64,000 nt of DNA. It comes from Aurantiacibacter odishensis. GTDB lineage: Bacteria; Pseudomonadota; Alphaproteobacteria; Sphingomonadales; Sphingomonadaceae. The DNA lies in assembly GCF_003605195.1 (NCBI RefSeq), contig NZ_QYOS01000019.1:62001-126000 (forward strand). The letters run 5' to 3'. A program made the translations under genes and the position numbers. Shown piece by piece: positions 1-9,030 of the stretch. The notes under the pieces are model-generated. The model was not told the origin of the DNA, did no database searches, and was given only the letters and a program-made list of their open reading frames with translations. Every line of letters begins with the position of its first letter. Position 1 is the first letter of the stretch.

Positions 1-213
1 GTCCACCGTTTCTCCGGTGCGCGGATTGCGCCCCGTGCGCGCATCGCGCTCACGCGTGGAGAACGTGCCGAAGCCGCGCAGTTCGACCCGGCCGCCTTCA
101 GCCAGTCGCTGCGTGATTTCCTCGAAGAAGATGTCGACCACCTGTTCGACTTCTTCGGGCCGCAGGTCGGGATTGTCTGCCGAAAGGGCTTGGAGAAGTT
201 CGGACCTTATCAT
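1..213 (-). CDS. ihfB: Integration host factor subunit beta, 5' part (runs off left edge)
   Basis: This is the first 71 codons of a HU/IHF-family DNA-bending protein, cut by the window edge. The visible protein starts [20 protein letters not shown] and contains the family signature region [11 protein letters not shown] followed by [10 protein letters not shown], where the DNA-contacting arm begins. An N-terminal MIRSEL with ELRGFGTFS fits IhfB better than HU or IhfA. The ATG (213-211) follows a G-rich ribosome binding site (GGGGGG about 7 bases upstream), which supports this start. IHF acts with its alpha subunit on nucleoid structure, replication and sigma-54 promoters. The C-terminal arm is not visible, so the beta assignment rests on the N-terminal half only. 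Confidence 0.88.
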   Translation of the reverse strand, partial: MIRSELLQALSADNPDLRPEEVEQVVDIFFEEITQRLAEGGRVELRGFGTFSTRERDARTGRNPRTGETVD

Positions 214-371
214 TTATTTCCCCCCAGAGGCTCGGCCACGCGAACGCGTTGCCGTTGTTATCGTCCAATGCGCGCGACCCGAAGCGCAGCTAACATTTGT
301 TAACGTGCCAGAACATGTGCGCAAGCGCAATTATTTGGGTCAATTATCGGCGGGGCCGGGAGTGACGAAAT

Positions 372-710
372 CTAGGCGTGATCGAGCAGGTCTGCCGGGT
401 CGAGACCGAGGCGCTCTATCCGCGCGCGAATGTCGGGCCATTCGTCCTTGAGAAAGGTCTCCCGCTCCGCCTGGCGCAGCGCCTGAGCCGCGCCTTCGCG
501 CACGAACATGCCGACCCCGCGCTGCACCCGGATCAGGCCGTCCGCCTGGAATTGCTGGTAGGCCTTGGCCACCGTCAGCGGATTGGCGCCCTGTTCCGCC
601 GCGAACGCGCGTACGGAAGGCAACATCTCGCCCTCAGGATAGCTGCCGTCGATGATCGCGGCGGCAATCTGCTCTCGCAAGCGAAGGTAGACGGGGCGGG
701 TATCGGCCAT
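372..710 (-). CDS. GntR-family transcriptional regulator (YtrA-like, short)
   Basis: This is a 112-residue protein with an N-terminal GntR winged helix-turn-helix (about residues 8-75: VYLRLREQIAAAIIDGSYPE, then LPSVRAFAAEQGANPLTVAKA and the wing GLIRVQRGVGMFV). The C-terminal remainder is only about 35 residues, a short helix typical of the YtrA subgroup, which lacks a large ligand-binding domain. Such regulators usually repress nearby transporter operons, often together with their own gene. The nearest neighbour is the divergent peptide transporter starting at 885, so regulation of that gene is possible, but no operator was identified. The effector is unknown. Confidence 0.85.
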   Translation of the reverse strand: MADTRPVYLRLREQIAAAIIDGSYPEGEMLPSVRAFAAEQGANPLTVAKAYQQFQADGLIRVQRGVGMFVREGAAQALRQAERETFLKDEWPDIRARIERLGLDPADLLDHA

Positions 711-884
711 AGGTGAGTGAGTGCCATAATACAGCGGGTCAGGTCAAGGGATTGGCCCGTAAGCGCCCAACAAAATTCGGTTTCATGCGCAACTTGGCTT
801 CACATGACCGAAACAATCGCTAGGGTGCCCGTTTTTCGGGACAAGCCTGGCAAGCCGGGCAAGCAGTGAATTCGGGGAGTACGA

Positions 885-2522
885 ATGAAAGACATGGCCT
901 TGTGGAACGAGGGCGACTGGATCGTGGCGATCGCCTCGGTCGTCCTTGCGCTCTTCCTGATAGCCGGCGCCTGGGCGGTGACCCGCAAGGAGCCGGAAGT
1001 CGGCGGACACCCGAAGGGTCTCTACATTCTGTTCTTCGCCGAGATGTGGGAGCGTTTCTCCTACTACGGCATGCGGGCTTTGCTGATCTTCTACCTTACG
1101 CAGCACTGGCTCTATAACGACAGTTCCTCGAACATCATCTACGGCGCCTACGTCAGCCTCGTTTACATCACGCCGGTCCTCGGCGGCTGGTTGGCAGACC
1201 GCTACCTCGGGCAGCGCAAGGCGGTGCTGTTCGGCGCGGTTCTGCTGACGCTGGGCCACTTCTTCATGGCCTTCGAGGGTACCGGCGGGCAGAACGATCC
1301 CACGATCAACATCTTCTGGCTGGCGCTCAGCTTCATCATCGTCGGCTCGGGCTTCCTGAAAGCCAACATCTCGGTGATCGTCGGCCAGCTCTATCCGCGC
1401 ACCGACGTGCGCCGCGACGGTGCCTACACCATCTTCTACATGGGCATTAACGTGGGTGCTGCCGTCGGCACGATCATCGCCGGCTACCTCGGCCAGACAC
1501 TCGGCTGGGCTTACGGCTTCGGTGCGGCCGGCATCGGCATGCTGCTCGGCCTCGTCGTCTTCATCCTCGGCAAGCCGCTCCTGCTGGGCCGGGGCGAGCC
1601 GCCGCGTCCGCTTGCAAAGCGCACCGAAACCACGATGTACGCCATCGGTATCCTTGGCGTTGCCATCATGTGGGTGCTGATCCAGTACCAGTCGGTCGTC
1701 GGCTGGCTGATGCTGGTCTGCGGTGCCGCGCTGCTGCTCTACGTGCTCATCGAAGCCTTCAAACTTGAGAAGCACCCGCGCGAGCGCATGTTCGCCATTC
1801 TCTTCCTTATCGCCCTGCAGCCGCTGTTCTGGGGCCTGTTCGAACAGGCTGGCGGCTCGCTCAACCTGTTCACCGATCGCTACATCGATCGCCAGGGCGT
1901 GCCTGCTTCGCTGTTCCAGTCGATCAACCCGATCTACATCATCCTGCTGGCACCCGTGTTCGCCGGACTGTGGACCTGGCTGGGCCGACGCGGCCTGGAA
2001 CCGTCCACCCCGGCCAAGTTCGGCCTGGGCCTCGTGCAGCTGGGCTTCGGCTTCCTCGTGCTGGTCTGGGGCGCGGCCACGGTCAGCCCGGAAGCGCTGA
2101 TCCCGGTGATCTTCCTGTTCGGCATCTACCTGTTCCATACCACCGGCGAGCTCTGCCTCAGCCCGGTCGGCCTCTCGGCCATGAACCGGCTTGCGCCGAA
2201 GCACCTGGCTTCGCTCATCATGGGCGCATGGTTCTTTGCGACGGCTGGCGGCAATTTCGTGGCCGGCCTGATCGGCGCTGCCACCGGCGGCGAAGACGGG
2301 GAAATGACCCGTGAAGGCACGCTTGCGGTTTACCAGCAGATCGGCTGGGTCGCGATTGTCGTCGGCATCGTGGTCATCGTGATCGCCCGCTTCGTGAAGA
2401 AGCTCATGCACCTCGATACGCTGGCCGACGACGATGTCGGTGACGACCTCGAAGGTCAGGCTGAAGGTCCCGGCGAGCCCCAGGGCGCCGGCATCCACCC
2501 CAGCACCCGCCCGCAGGAGTAG
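885..2522 (+). CDS. Proton-dependent oligopeptide (POT/PTR) MFS transporter
   Basis: This 545-residue inner-membrane protein matches POT-family di/tripeptide:H+ symporters. The proton-coupling ExxER motif is intact at residues 53-57 (EMWERFSYYG), followed by the usual run of membrane helices and a motif resembling the second PTR signature near residues 170-200 (FYMGINVGAAVG). An additional hydrophobic segment at residues 12-32 precedes the canonical HPKGLYILFFAEMWERF beginning. Start: ATG after CGGGGAG, 6 bases upstream. It is followed after 8 bases by two exported amidohydrolases, so the three genes probably form a peptide uptake and hydrolysis operon; that functional link is inferred. The C-terminal tail after the last helix is acidic and Pro/Gly-rich. 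Confidence 0.93.
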   Translation: MKDMALWNEGDWIVAIASVVLALFLIAGAWAVTRKEPEVGGHPKGLYILFFAEMWERFSYYGMRALLIFYLTQHWLYNDSSSNIIYGAYVSLVYITPVLGGWLADRYLGQRKAVLFGAVLLTLGHFFMAFEGTGGQNDPTINIFWLALSFIIVGSGFLKANISVIVGQLYPRTDVRRDGAYTIFYMGINVGAAVGTIIAGYLGQTLGWAYGFGAAGIGMLLGLVVFILGKPLLLGRGEPPRPLAKRTETTMYAIGILGVAIMWVLIQYQSVVGWLMLVCGAALLLYVLIEAFKLEKHPRERMFAILFLIALQPLFWGLFEQAGGSLNLFTDRYIDRQGVPASLFQSINPIYIILLAPVFAGLWTWLGRRGLEPSTPAKFGLGLVQLGFGFLVLVWGAATVSPEALIPVIFLFGIYLFHTTGELCLSPVGLSAMNRLAPKHLASLIMGAWFFATAGGNFVAGLIGAATGGEDGEMTREGTLAVYQQIGWVAIVVGIVVIVIARFVKKLMHLDTLADDDVGDDLEGQAEGPGEPQGAGIHPSTRPQE

Positions 2523-2530
2523 AACAGAAC

Positions 2531-3928
2531 ATGGGTCGTCACTCGAAAAAGGGCGGCCCTGTCGCCCTGCTGCTTACCACTGCCGCGTCACTGGCGCTGG
2601 CGGGCTGCACCTCGGCATCGGGCAACGATCGCCCTGCCGTGGCTGCTGCGCCCGTCGCGGCGGAGGAGCCTTACGCCTCCACTTACGAACGCTATCCGGG
2701 CGTGCCGACCGCCATCGTGGGCGCCACGATCTACGATGGCGCGGGCGGCATGATCGAGAACGGCACCGTGCTGTTCGCCGATGGCGAAGTGGTCGGCATC
2801 GGCGGGGCGGACCTTGCCATTCCCGCAGGCTACACCCGCGTCGATGGCACGGGCCGTTTCGTGACGCCGGGCATCATCGATATCCACTCGCACCTGGGTG
2901 ACTATCCCACGCCTTCTGTCGACGCGCACAGCGACGGCAACGAGGCGACCGATCCCACCACGCCGGAGGTCTGGGCCGAACATTCCGTCTGGCCGCAGGA
3001 CCCCGGCTTCAGCCGCGCGCTGGCGAACGGCGGGATCACCAGCCTGCAGATCCTTCCCGGCTCGGCCAACCTGATGGGGGGCCGCTCGGTCACGCTGAAG
3101 AACGTGCCCAGCCGCACGGTGCAGGGCATGAAGTTCCCCGGCGCGCCCTATTCGCTGAAGATGGCCTGCGGCGAAAACCCGAAGCGCGTCTACGGCGGCC
3201 GCAACCGCATGCCCAGCACGCGCATGGGCAACTTCGCCGTCAACCGCGAGACGTGGATCGAGGCGCAGGAATACATGGCCGAGGAAGAGCCCGACCGCGA
3301 CATCGCAATGGAAACCCTGGCAGGGGTCCTCTCCGGCGAGATCATGATCCAGAACCACTGCTACCGCGCTGACGAAATGGCGCTGGTGCTGAGCATGGCG
3401 GACGAATTCGGCTACCGCGTCTCCGCCTTCCACCACGCGGTGGAAAGCTACAAGATCGCCGACATGCTGCGCGACAACGAGGTATGCAGCGCCGTCTGGG
3501 CCGACTGGTACGGCTTCAAGATGGAAGCCTACGACGCCATTCCCGAAAACGCCGCGCTCATTCACAACCAGGGTGCCTGCGTCGTCATCCACTCGGACGA
3601 CGAGAACGGCATCCAGCGCCTGAACCAGGAAGCCGCCAAGGCGCAGGCCGACGGCCGCCGCATGGGCATCGACATTGCCGACGCGGACGTGATCAGCTGG
3701 ATTACGCTCAACGCCGCGCGGGCGATGGGCATCGGCGACGTCACCGGCAGCCTCGAAGCGGGCAAGATGGCCGACGTGGTGCTGTGGAACGGCGATCCGC
3801 TCTCCATCTATTCGCGCCCGGAAATGGTCTGGATCGACGGCGCGGTCATGTACGACATGAATGATCCGCAAATGCGTCCGGTGAGCGATTTCGAACTGGG
3901 CCAGCCGGGTGAAGGAGACGTGAAATGA
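2531..3928 (+). CDS. Exported amidohydrolase lipoprotein (imidazolonepropionase/prolidase-like)
   Basis: This 465-residue amidohydrolase-superfamily enzyme has a lipoprotein signal (lipobox LAGC, Cys26), so it is probably tethered in the periplasm. The metal-ligand set looks complete: HxH at 119/121 (IIDIHSHLG), His276 (QNHCYRAD), His301/302 (AFHHAVES) and Asp356/357 (VIHSDDENG). The C-terminal MADVVLWNGDPL segment is typical of the small beta-sandwich domain of this superfamily. It lies 8 bases after the peptide transporter and overlaps the next amidohydrolase by 4 bases (ATGA), so an operon is very likely. By context it may cleave peptide-like or cyclic amide substrates outside the cytoplasm. 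The true substrate cannot be read from the sequence. Confidence 0.88.
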   Translation: MGRHSKKGGPVALLLTTAASLALAGCTSASGNDRPAVAAAPVAAEEPYASTYERYPGVPTAIVGATIYDGAGGMIENGTVLFADGEVVGIGGADLAIPAGYTRVDGTGRFVTPGIIDIHSHLGDYPTPSVDAHSDGNEATDPTTPEVWAEHSVWPQDPGFSRALANGGITSLQILPGSANLMGGRSVTLKNVPSRTVQGMKFPGAPYSLKMACGENPKRVYGGRNRMPSTRMGNFAVNRETWIEAQEYMAEEEPDRDIAMETLAGVLSGEIMIQNHCYRADEMALVLSMADEFGYRVSAFHHAVESYKIADMLRDNEVCSAVWADWYGFKMEAYDAIPENAALIHNQGACVVIHSDDENGIQRLNQEAAKAQADGRRMGIDIADADVISWITLNAARAMGIGDVTGSLEAGKMADVVLWNGDPLSIYSRPEMVWIDGAVMYDMNDPQMRPVSDFELGQPGEGDVK

Positions 3929-5292
3929 AGCGCCTCCTGACCCTTGCCGTCTCTTCCCTGGCCCTCGCCGCCTCCCCCGCCCTTGCACAGGATGTCGCCA
4001 TCACCGGCGCTACCGTCGCGCTCGGCGATGGGAGCGATCCGGTGGAGAACGCCACCGTCGTCGTACGCGGTGGCCGCGTGGTGGCCGCTGGCGCAGGCGT
4101 CAGCGTGCCAGCGGGCATGACCGTGCTGGACGGCACCGGCACGTGGGTGACGCCCGGCATTTTCGCCTCGATCACCAATCTCGGTCTGGTGGACGTGGGT
4201 GCGGTTTCTGAAAGCAACGATGTCGATGCAGACGATTCGCCGTTCGGCGCGGCGCTCGACGTATCGCCCGTCATCAATCCCAACGCGCAGGATTTCGGCT
4301 ACAGCCGGGCAGGCGGCGTCACCCGCGCCAGCGTGATGCCCGAGGCCGGAGCCTCGATCTTCGGCGGACAGGGCGCGATCATTGATCTTGGCGCGGATTA
4401 CGACGCGGTGCGCCATCCGCGCGCCTTCCAGGTCGTCGAATTCGGCGAACGCGGCGCACGCCTTGCGGGCGGCAGCCGCACCTCGGTCCACGCCCTGCTG
4501 CGCAATGCACTGCACGAAGCGGGCACTTACGGCGATGCCGGAGAATTGCGAACCGCGGGCAGCGCGGGCGGCCAGCGCGAGGGGCTTGGCCTCGATTCCC
4601 GTATGCCCAACAACGTAGACCGGCAGGGCGACGTGTTACTGACTCGCTTCGATGCTGCCGCGCTGGTGCCTGTCGTGCGCGGCGAGCAGAAGCTCTACGT
4701 GCAGGTCGAACGCGCCAGTGACATTCTTTCCGTGCTTGCCTTGCGGGAGGAATTCCCTGCACTCGATATCGTGCTGGTCGGCGCGACCGAGGGGTGGATG
4801 GTGGCGGACAGGATCGCCGCAGCGGACGTACCGGTCATCGCCAACGCGCTGCGCGACCTTCCTGCCTCGTTCGAGCAGTTGGCGGCAACGCAGAGCAACG
4901 TCGGGCGCCTGGTGGATGCAGGCGTGAAGGTCGCCATCGGCGGCTACGACAGCAGCGGGGACCACCCGCGCAACCTGCCGCAGCAGGCGGGCAACATGGT
5001 CGCCCTGAACCGGGTGCCGGGCGCGACGGGCCTGACCTGGGGCGAGGCATTCGCCGCGATCACGTCCGTCCCCGCCGAAGTCGCCGGGCTGGGCGGGCGC
5101 ATGGGCGTGCTGGCCGAAGGTGCCCACGGCGATCTCGTGGTGTGGGATGGCGACCCGCTGGAGACCAGTTCGGCACCTGTGAGGGTTTTCGTGGATGGCG
5201 TGGAGCAACCGCTCACCAACCACCAGACGCGGCTGCGCGACCGCTACCGTTCGCTCGACGAGAGCGAGCGGCCGCGCGCCTACGAATGGTGA
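3925..5292 (+). CDS. Amidohydrolase-like exported protein lacking metal ligands (probable pseudoenzyme)
   Basis: This 455-residue protein has a Sec signal peptide (cleavage after ALA, about residue 21) and clear homology to the upstream gene, which it overlaps by 4 bases (ATGA). The superfamily fold markers remain: VTPGIF at the first strand and GDLVVWDGDPLE at the C terminus. The HxH position, however, reads FASITN (Ile83, Asn85), and the places aligned with His276 and His301/302 of the partner are Gln/Val and Val/Gly. An active binuclear centre therefore seems impossible. It may be a structural or regulatory partner of the active enzyme. Tandem intact/degenerate amidohydrolase pairs could form heteromers; that is inference. 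Confidence 0.83.
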   Translation: MKRLLTLAVSSLALAASPALAQDVAITGATVALGDGSDPVENATVVVRGGRVVAAGAGVSVPAGMTVLDGTGTWVTPGIFASITNLGLVDVGAVSESNDVDADDSPFGAALDVSPVINPNAQDFGYSRAGGVTRASVMPEAGASIFGGQGAIIDLGADYDAVRHPRAFQVVEFGERGARLAGGSRTSVHALLRNALHEAGTYGDAGELRTAGSAGGQREGLGLDSRMPNNVDRQGDVLLTRFDAAALVPVVRGEQKLYVQVERASDILSVLALREEFPALDIVLVGATEGWMVADRIAAADVPVIANALRDLPASFEQLAATQSNVGRLVDAGVKVAIGGYDSSGDHPRNLPQQAGNMVALNRVPGATGLTWGEAFAAITSVPAEVAGLGGRMGVLAEGAHGDLVVWDGDPLETSSAPVRVFVDGVEQPLTNHQTRLRDRYRSLDESERPRAYEW

Positions 5293-5314
5293 TGCCATCC
5301 TGAACGGGGGGAGA

Positions 5315-5343
5315 GGGCGGAACCGCGAAGGTTCCGCCCTTTT
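5315..5343 (+). terminator. Rho-independent terminator of the POT/amidohydrolase operon
   Basis: A perfect 10-bp stem (GGGCGGAACC / GGTTCCGCCC) with a 5-base GCGAA loop is followed by TTTT. It begins 22 bases after the stop codon of the second amidohydrolase and ends before the next gene at 5395, so it should close the three-gene operon. Confidence 0.9.
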
Positions 5344-5394
5344 CGCGTCGGCTGGCCGCGTGATATCCTGCGCCCGTAGAGGGAGGGGGATGCC

Positions 5395-6072
5395 GTGGAC
5401 GAGTCGCTGGTTCAACTGATCGCTGCAAGCACAGCATTCGTCGGAACGCATTTCGCCCTGTCCCACCCGCTGCGCGCGCCGCTCGTCCGCATGCTTGGCG
5501 ACAATGGGTTCATGGCGCTCTATTCGGTCGTCGCGCTGGCCTGCCTCTACTGGATGTCGGAAGCGTTCAAGGCCGCCGCAGCGGCATCGCTGGGCGGCAG
5601 CGGCATTGTCGGCTGGATCGTCGCCAGCGCACTCACCGTAGCGGCGCTGGTGTTGCTGCTCGGTTCGTTCCGCGCCAACCCCGCCCTGCCCGCGTCCGGG
5701 GCCGAGAACATCGCCGCCACGCGTGAGCCGACCGGCGTGTTCGCCGTCACCCGGCATCCGATGATGTGGGCTTTCGCGCTCTGGTCCGTGTCGCACGTGG
5801 TGCTTTGGTGGAGCTGGCGCACGAACGTGGTGGCCATTGCCGTGCTCATCCTCGCCCTCGTCGGCGCGCATTTGCAGGATCGCAAGAAGGAGGCGCTGAT
5901 GGGCGAGGCGTGGACCACCTGGGAAGCGAAAACACGCTACTGGCCACGCTGGGGCAAGCTGCTTTCGGCTGGCTGGGCCCTGTGGCTGGCAGCAATCCTC
6001 GCATGGCTGGGTATAACCTGGATGCACCTGTGGCTGGCCGGTATTCCAGCGGGCGCCTGGCGCTGGCTCTAG
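5395..6072 (+). CDS. NnrU-family integral membrane protein
   Basis: This 225-residue protein has about six hydrophobic segments and the NnrU-type pattern: an N-terminal FVGTHFALSHPLR motif, a central TGVFAVTRHPMMWAFALW motif with conserved RHP, and a later RKKEALMGEAWTTWEAKTRYWP segment. The RHP...E arrangement is shared with the wider isoprenylcysteine methyltransferase/NnrU fold. NnrU proteins were first linked to nitric-oxide and denitrification regulons, but many relatives occur without denitrification genes and have no known role. Start is GTG at 5395 with GGGAGGGGG about 6 bases upstream; an ATG at 5390 is out of frame. The stop shares a CTAG palindrome with the convergent hydrolase gene. 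Confidence 0.82.
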   Translation: MDESLVQLIAASTAFVGTHFALSHPLRAPLVRMLGDNGFMALYSVVALACLYWMSEAFKAAAAASLGGSGIVGWIVASALTVAALVLLLGSFRANPALPASGAENIAATREPTGVFAVTRHPMMWAFALWSVSHVVLWWSWRTNVVAIAVLILALVGAHLQDRKKEALMGEAWTTWEAKTRYWPRWGKLLSAGWALWLAAILAWLGITWMHLWLAGIPAGAWRWL

Positions 6073-6890
6073 GGGCGGGAAATCGCCTCGACGAACGCTG
6101 CAATCCGGTCCTGCACGGGCTCGTGCGCGATCAGGTCGTGGCCCCAGCCGGGAAAGGTCTCGATCACCGTATCGTCGCGCACGGAGGCAAGCGCCTGCGC
6201 CTGTTCCAGCGCGATGAGCGAATCCTCCTCTCCATGCAGGATCAGGATGGGTTCGCCGATCTGCACGATCTTTTCGTCGTTGGCATAGCGATCCTGCAAC
6301 AACAGGCGCATCGGCAACCAGCGCGCGCGGCGTGCGGCGGTATCGCCGAGGTTGTTGAAGGGCGAGACGAGCACGAGGGCCCGCGCCGTCACTTCGGTGG
6401 CAAGCTGCAGCGCCACGGCCGCGCCCAGCGAATTGCCAACCAGCACGATGTCGCCATCATCCACGCCCTGCCCGCGCAGGAAGGTCCACGCCCCGCGCGC
6501 GTCCTGATAGAGCGCTTCCTCCGACGGCGTGCCCGGATTCCCGCCGTACCCGCGATACTCCACTGCCAGCAGGCCGTAGCCCTTTGCCATGAGACGCTGC
6601 GAGACCATGATGGAGCTCTGCCAGCTTGCGCCGTTGCCGTGGAAGAAGGCGATGGTCGGCATCCCGTCGCGCGCGGGGCGGTATCCGGCCACGAGTTCCA
6701 GCCGGTCCGGCGTCCTGATCGTCACCCGCTCAAAGCCGGAAGGGACCCCGCCCTGCACCGGCGGGGCGGGATAGATGAGCTGGCGCTGGTTGAAATAGAC
6801 GATGGACACTAGCCCGCCGTAGATCACCGTCAGGCTCACGGCGAAAAAGACGAACATCCGTACCCCCTTATTCTTCCAGGACTCCGCCAT
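6069..6890 (-). CDS. Alpha/beta hydrolase, membrane-anchored
   Basis: This 273-residue serine hydrolase carries an N-terminal membrane anchor (about residues 8-30, MFVFFAVSLTVIYGGLVSIV). The nucleophile elbow is GNSLGA (LVGNSLGAAVAL), the acid is in ILHGEEDSLI and the catalytic His is in FPGWGHDLIA, so the triad is complete. The layout (HGNGASWQSS oxyanion region) matches the BEM46/ABHD13-like family of small hydrolases, whose physiological substrates are mostly unknown. Its catalytic domain would face the periplasm if the anchor is a signal anchor. The gene stands alone and converges on the NnrU gene, with the two stop codons overlapping within CTAG. Confidence 0.85.
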   Translation of the reverse strand: MAESWKNKGVRMFVFFAVSLTVIYGGLVSIVYFNQRQLIYPAPPVQGGVPSGFERVTIRTPDRLELVAGYRPARDGMPTIAFFHGNGASWQSSIMVSQRLMAKGYGLLAVEYRGYGGNPGTPSEEALYQDARGAWTFLRGQGVDDGDIVLVGNSLGAAVALQLATEVTARALVLVSPFNNLGDTAARRARWLPMRLLLQDRYANDEKIVQIGEPILILHGEEDSLIALEQAQALASVRDDTVIETFPGWGHDLIAHEPVQDRIAAFVEAISRP

Positions 6891-7005
6891 GGCACCCCCA
6901 CATCCGTAGCCGCCAGCGCGATGCTACCCGAATTGGGGGCACGCGCAAAGGCAGCGGCGGCGAAGGGCCGCCCGCACTATGCCGGGAGGGAAATGGCGGG
7001 AGCCG

Positions 7006-8943
7006 TCAGGCGCGGGCTTCTTCGACGCCTGCCGAATTGTGCCGCAGGGCGTTCAGCACCGTATCGACGATATGCGGCGCGTTCAGCTTCGCCTGTTCGT
7101 ACTGCTTTTCGGGCGAGTCATGGTCGATGAAGACATCGGGCAGGCGCATGGTGCGGATTTTCAGGCCGCCATCTGTCAGGCCCTCGTCGCTTGCCATCGT
7201 CAGCACGTGCGCGCCGAGGCCGCCGATCGCGGCTTCCTCGACTGTCACCAGCACATCGTGCGTGGCGGCCAGCTTGCGGATCAGCTCGCTGTCGATGGGC
7301 TTGGCAAAACGCATGTCGGCAACCGTGGTGGCAAGTCCCTTGGCCTCGAGCTGGTCGGCGGCCTTCTTCGCCTCTTCCAGGCGTGCGCCGAGCGAGAGGA
7401 TGGCGACCTTGCCGCCTTTCTCCGCGTCGCCGCGCACGATCCGACCCTTGCCGATTTCCAGCTTCTGCAGCGTCTCGGGAATTTCCACGCCCACGCCGTT
7501 GCCGCGCGGGTAGCGGAAGGCGATGGGGCCTTCGTCGTACTCGACAGCGGTGTAAGTCATGTGCGCCAGCTCCGCTTCGTCGGCGGCGGCCATCACCACG
7601 AAATTGGGCAGACTCGCGAGGTAGGTCACGTCGAAGCTGCCCGCGTGGGTCGCGCCATCGGCACCGACCAGACCGGCACGGTCGATGGCGAAGCGGACGG
7701 GCAGGTTCTGGATCGCGACGTCGTGCACCACCTGATCGTAGGCGCGCTGGAGGAAGGTGGAATAGATCGCGGCGAACGGGCGCATACCCTGCGCGGCAAG
7801 GCCTGCTGCGAAAGTGACGCCGTGCTGTTCGGCAATGCCGACATCGAAGGCGCGTTCCGGATGCGCCTTGGCGAACTTGTCCACGCCGGTGCCGCTCGGC
7901 ATGGCGGCGGTGATGGCACAGATCCGCCTGTCGGTTTCGGCCAGCCTGGCCAGCGTTTCGCCGAACACGTTCTGGTAAGCGGGCGGACCAGCCTTGGACT
8001 TGGCCTTTTCGCCCGTCACCACGTCGAACTTGGGCACGCCGTGGTACTTGTCGGCGCTGGTCTCTGCCGGTTCGTAGCCCTTGCCCTTGGTGGTGACGAC
8101 ATGGATCAGGACAGGGCCCTGCTCGCTGTCGCGCACGTTTTCGAGCACCGGCAGCAGGTGATCGAGGTTATGGCCGTCGATGGGGCCGACGTAGTAGAAG
8201 CCCAGCTCCTCGAACATGGTCCCGCCGGTCACCATGCCGCGGGCATATTCCTCGGCCTTTTCGAGACCGTGGTGCACCTTGCGCGAAAGCTTGCGCGCCA
8301 CCTTTGACGCGAGCGAGCGAAGGCCCAGATATTCGCTGCTAGACACCATGCGCGCCAGATAGGCGGACAGGCCGCCAACCGGCGGGGCGATCGACATATC
8401 GTTGTCGTTCAGGATCACGATCAGGCGATTGCCCGCCTGCTCGGCGTTGTTCATCGCCTCGTAGGCCATGCCTGCGCTCATCGCGCCGTCGCCGATCACG
8501 GCGATGGCCTTACCCGGCTTGTCGTTCAGCTTGTTGGCGATGGCAAAGCCGAGGCCTGCCGAGATCGAGGTGGAGGAGTGCGCCGCGCCGAACGGATCGT
8601 ATTCGCTCTCGCTGCGCTTGGTGAAGCCCGACAGGCCGCCGCCCTGGCGCAGGGTGCGGATGCGATCGCGCCTGCCGGTGATGATCTTGTGCGGATAGGC
8701 CTGGTGGCCGACGTCCCAGATCAGGCGATCTTCGGGCGTGTTGAACACGTAGTGGAGCGCAACGGTCAGTTCGACAACGCCGAGGCCGGAGCCGAGGTGC
8801 CCCCCGGTCGATCCCACGGCGTCGATCATTTCGGTCCGCAATTCGTCGGAAAGCTGCCGCAATTGCTCGGGCTTGAGCTGGCGGAGATCGGTGGGTGTGT
8901 CGACGGTGTCGAGCAGGGGGGTGTCAGGACGATTGGCTGTCAT
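7006..8943 (-). CDS. dxs: 1-deoxy-D-xylulose-5-phosphate synthase
   Basis: This 645-residue enzyme is full length for DXS, the thiamine-diphosphate enzyme joining pyruvate and glyceraldehyde 3-phosphate at the start of the MEP isoprenoid pathway. Visible markers are [11 protein letters not shown]-type N-terminal region ([17 protein letters not shown]), the ThDP/Mg motif [17 protein letters not shown]...NDNDMSI, the central [15 protein letters not shown] pyrimidine-domain motif, and the C-terminal transketolase domain ([15 protein letters not shown]). Isoprenoid supply would feed hopanoids, quinones and carotenoids. A perfect 10-bp dyad lies 31-54 bases upstream of the start. The upstream fur-type gene is on the same strand, separated by 87 bases. 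Confidence 0.97.
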   Translation of the reverse strand: MTANRPDTPLLDTVDTPTDLRQLKPEQLRQLSDELRTEMIDAVGSTGGHLGSGLGVVELTVALHYVFNTPEDRLIWDVGHQAYPHKIITGRRDRIRTLRQGGGLSGFTKRSESEYDPFGAAHSSTSISAGLGFAIANKLNDKPGKAIAVIGDGAMSAGMAYEAMNNAEQAGNRLIVILNDNDMSIAPPVGGLSAYLARMVSSSEYLGLRSLASKVARKLSRKVHHGLEKAEEYARGMVTGGTMFEELGFYYVGPIDGHNLDHLLPVLENVRDSEQGPVLIHVVTTKGKGYEPAETSADKYHGVPKFDVVTGEKAKSKAGPPAYQNVFGETLARLAETDRRICAITAAMPSGTGVDKFAKAHPERAFDVGIAEQHGVTFAAGLAAQGMRPFAAIYSTFLQRAYDQVVHDVAIQNLPVRFAIDRAGLVGADGATHAGSFDVTYLASLPNFVVMAAADEAELAHMTYTAVEYDEGPIAFRYPRGNGVGVEIPETLQKLEIGKGRIVRGDAEKGGKVAILSLGARLEEAKKAADQLEAKGLATTVADMRFAKPIDSELIRKLAATHDVLVTVEEAAIGGLGAHVLTMASDEGLTDGGLKIRTMRLPDVFIDHDSPEKQYEQAKLNAPHIVDTVLNALRHNSAGVEEARA

Positions 8944-8974
8944 AACCTTCGGCTCTACACGCTCAAATCTGGCC

Positions 8975-8997
8975 TGTCGATGAACGCTTCATCGACA
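8975..8997. repeat. Perfect dyad upstream of dxs
   Basis: Two 10-bp arms, TGTCGATGAA and TTCATCGACA, flank a 3-base centre (CGC). The element lies between the stop of the Fur-type gene (9031) and the dxs start (8943). No T-run follows on the minus strand, so a classical terminator is unlikely. It could be an operator, an mRNA leader hairpin for dxs or a weak terminator. Confidence 0.5.
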
Positions 8998-9030
8998 AAT
9001 TAGCACGGCTCGTCGCTGTCATATCGAGGC

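Noticed and set aside
783-2498. Long open frame antisense to the POT transporter, and similar long antisense frames elsewhere (for example 2588-3988, 4636-6027, 38624-41494)
   Set aside because: They lie opposite genes with clear family motifs, encode His/Arg/Asp-rich low-similarity sequence and arise from high GC at third positions.
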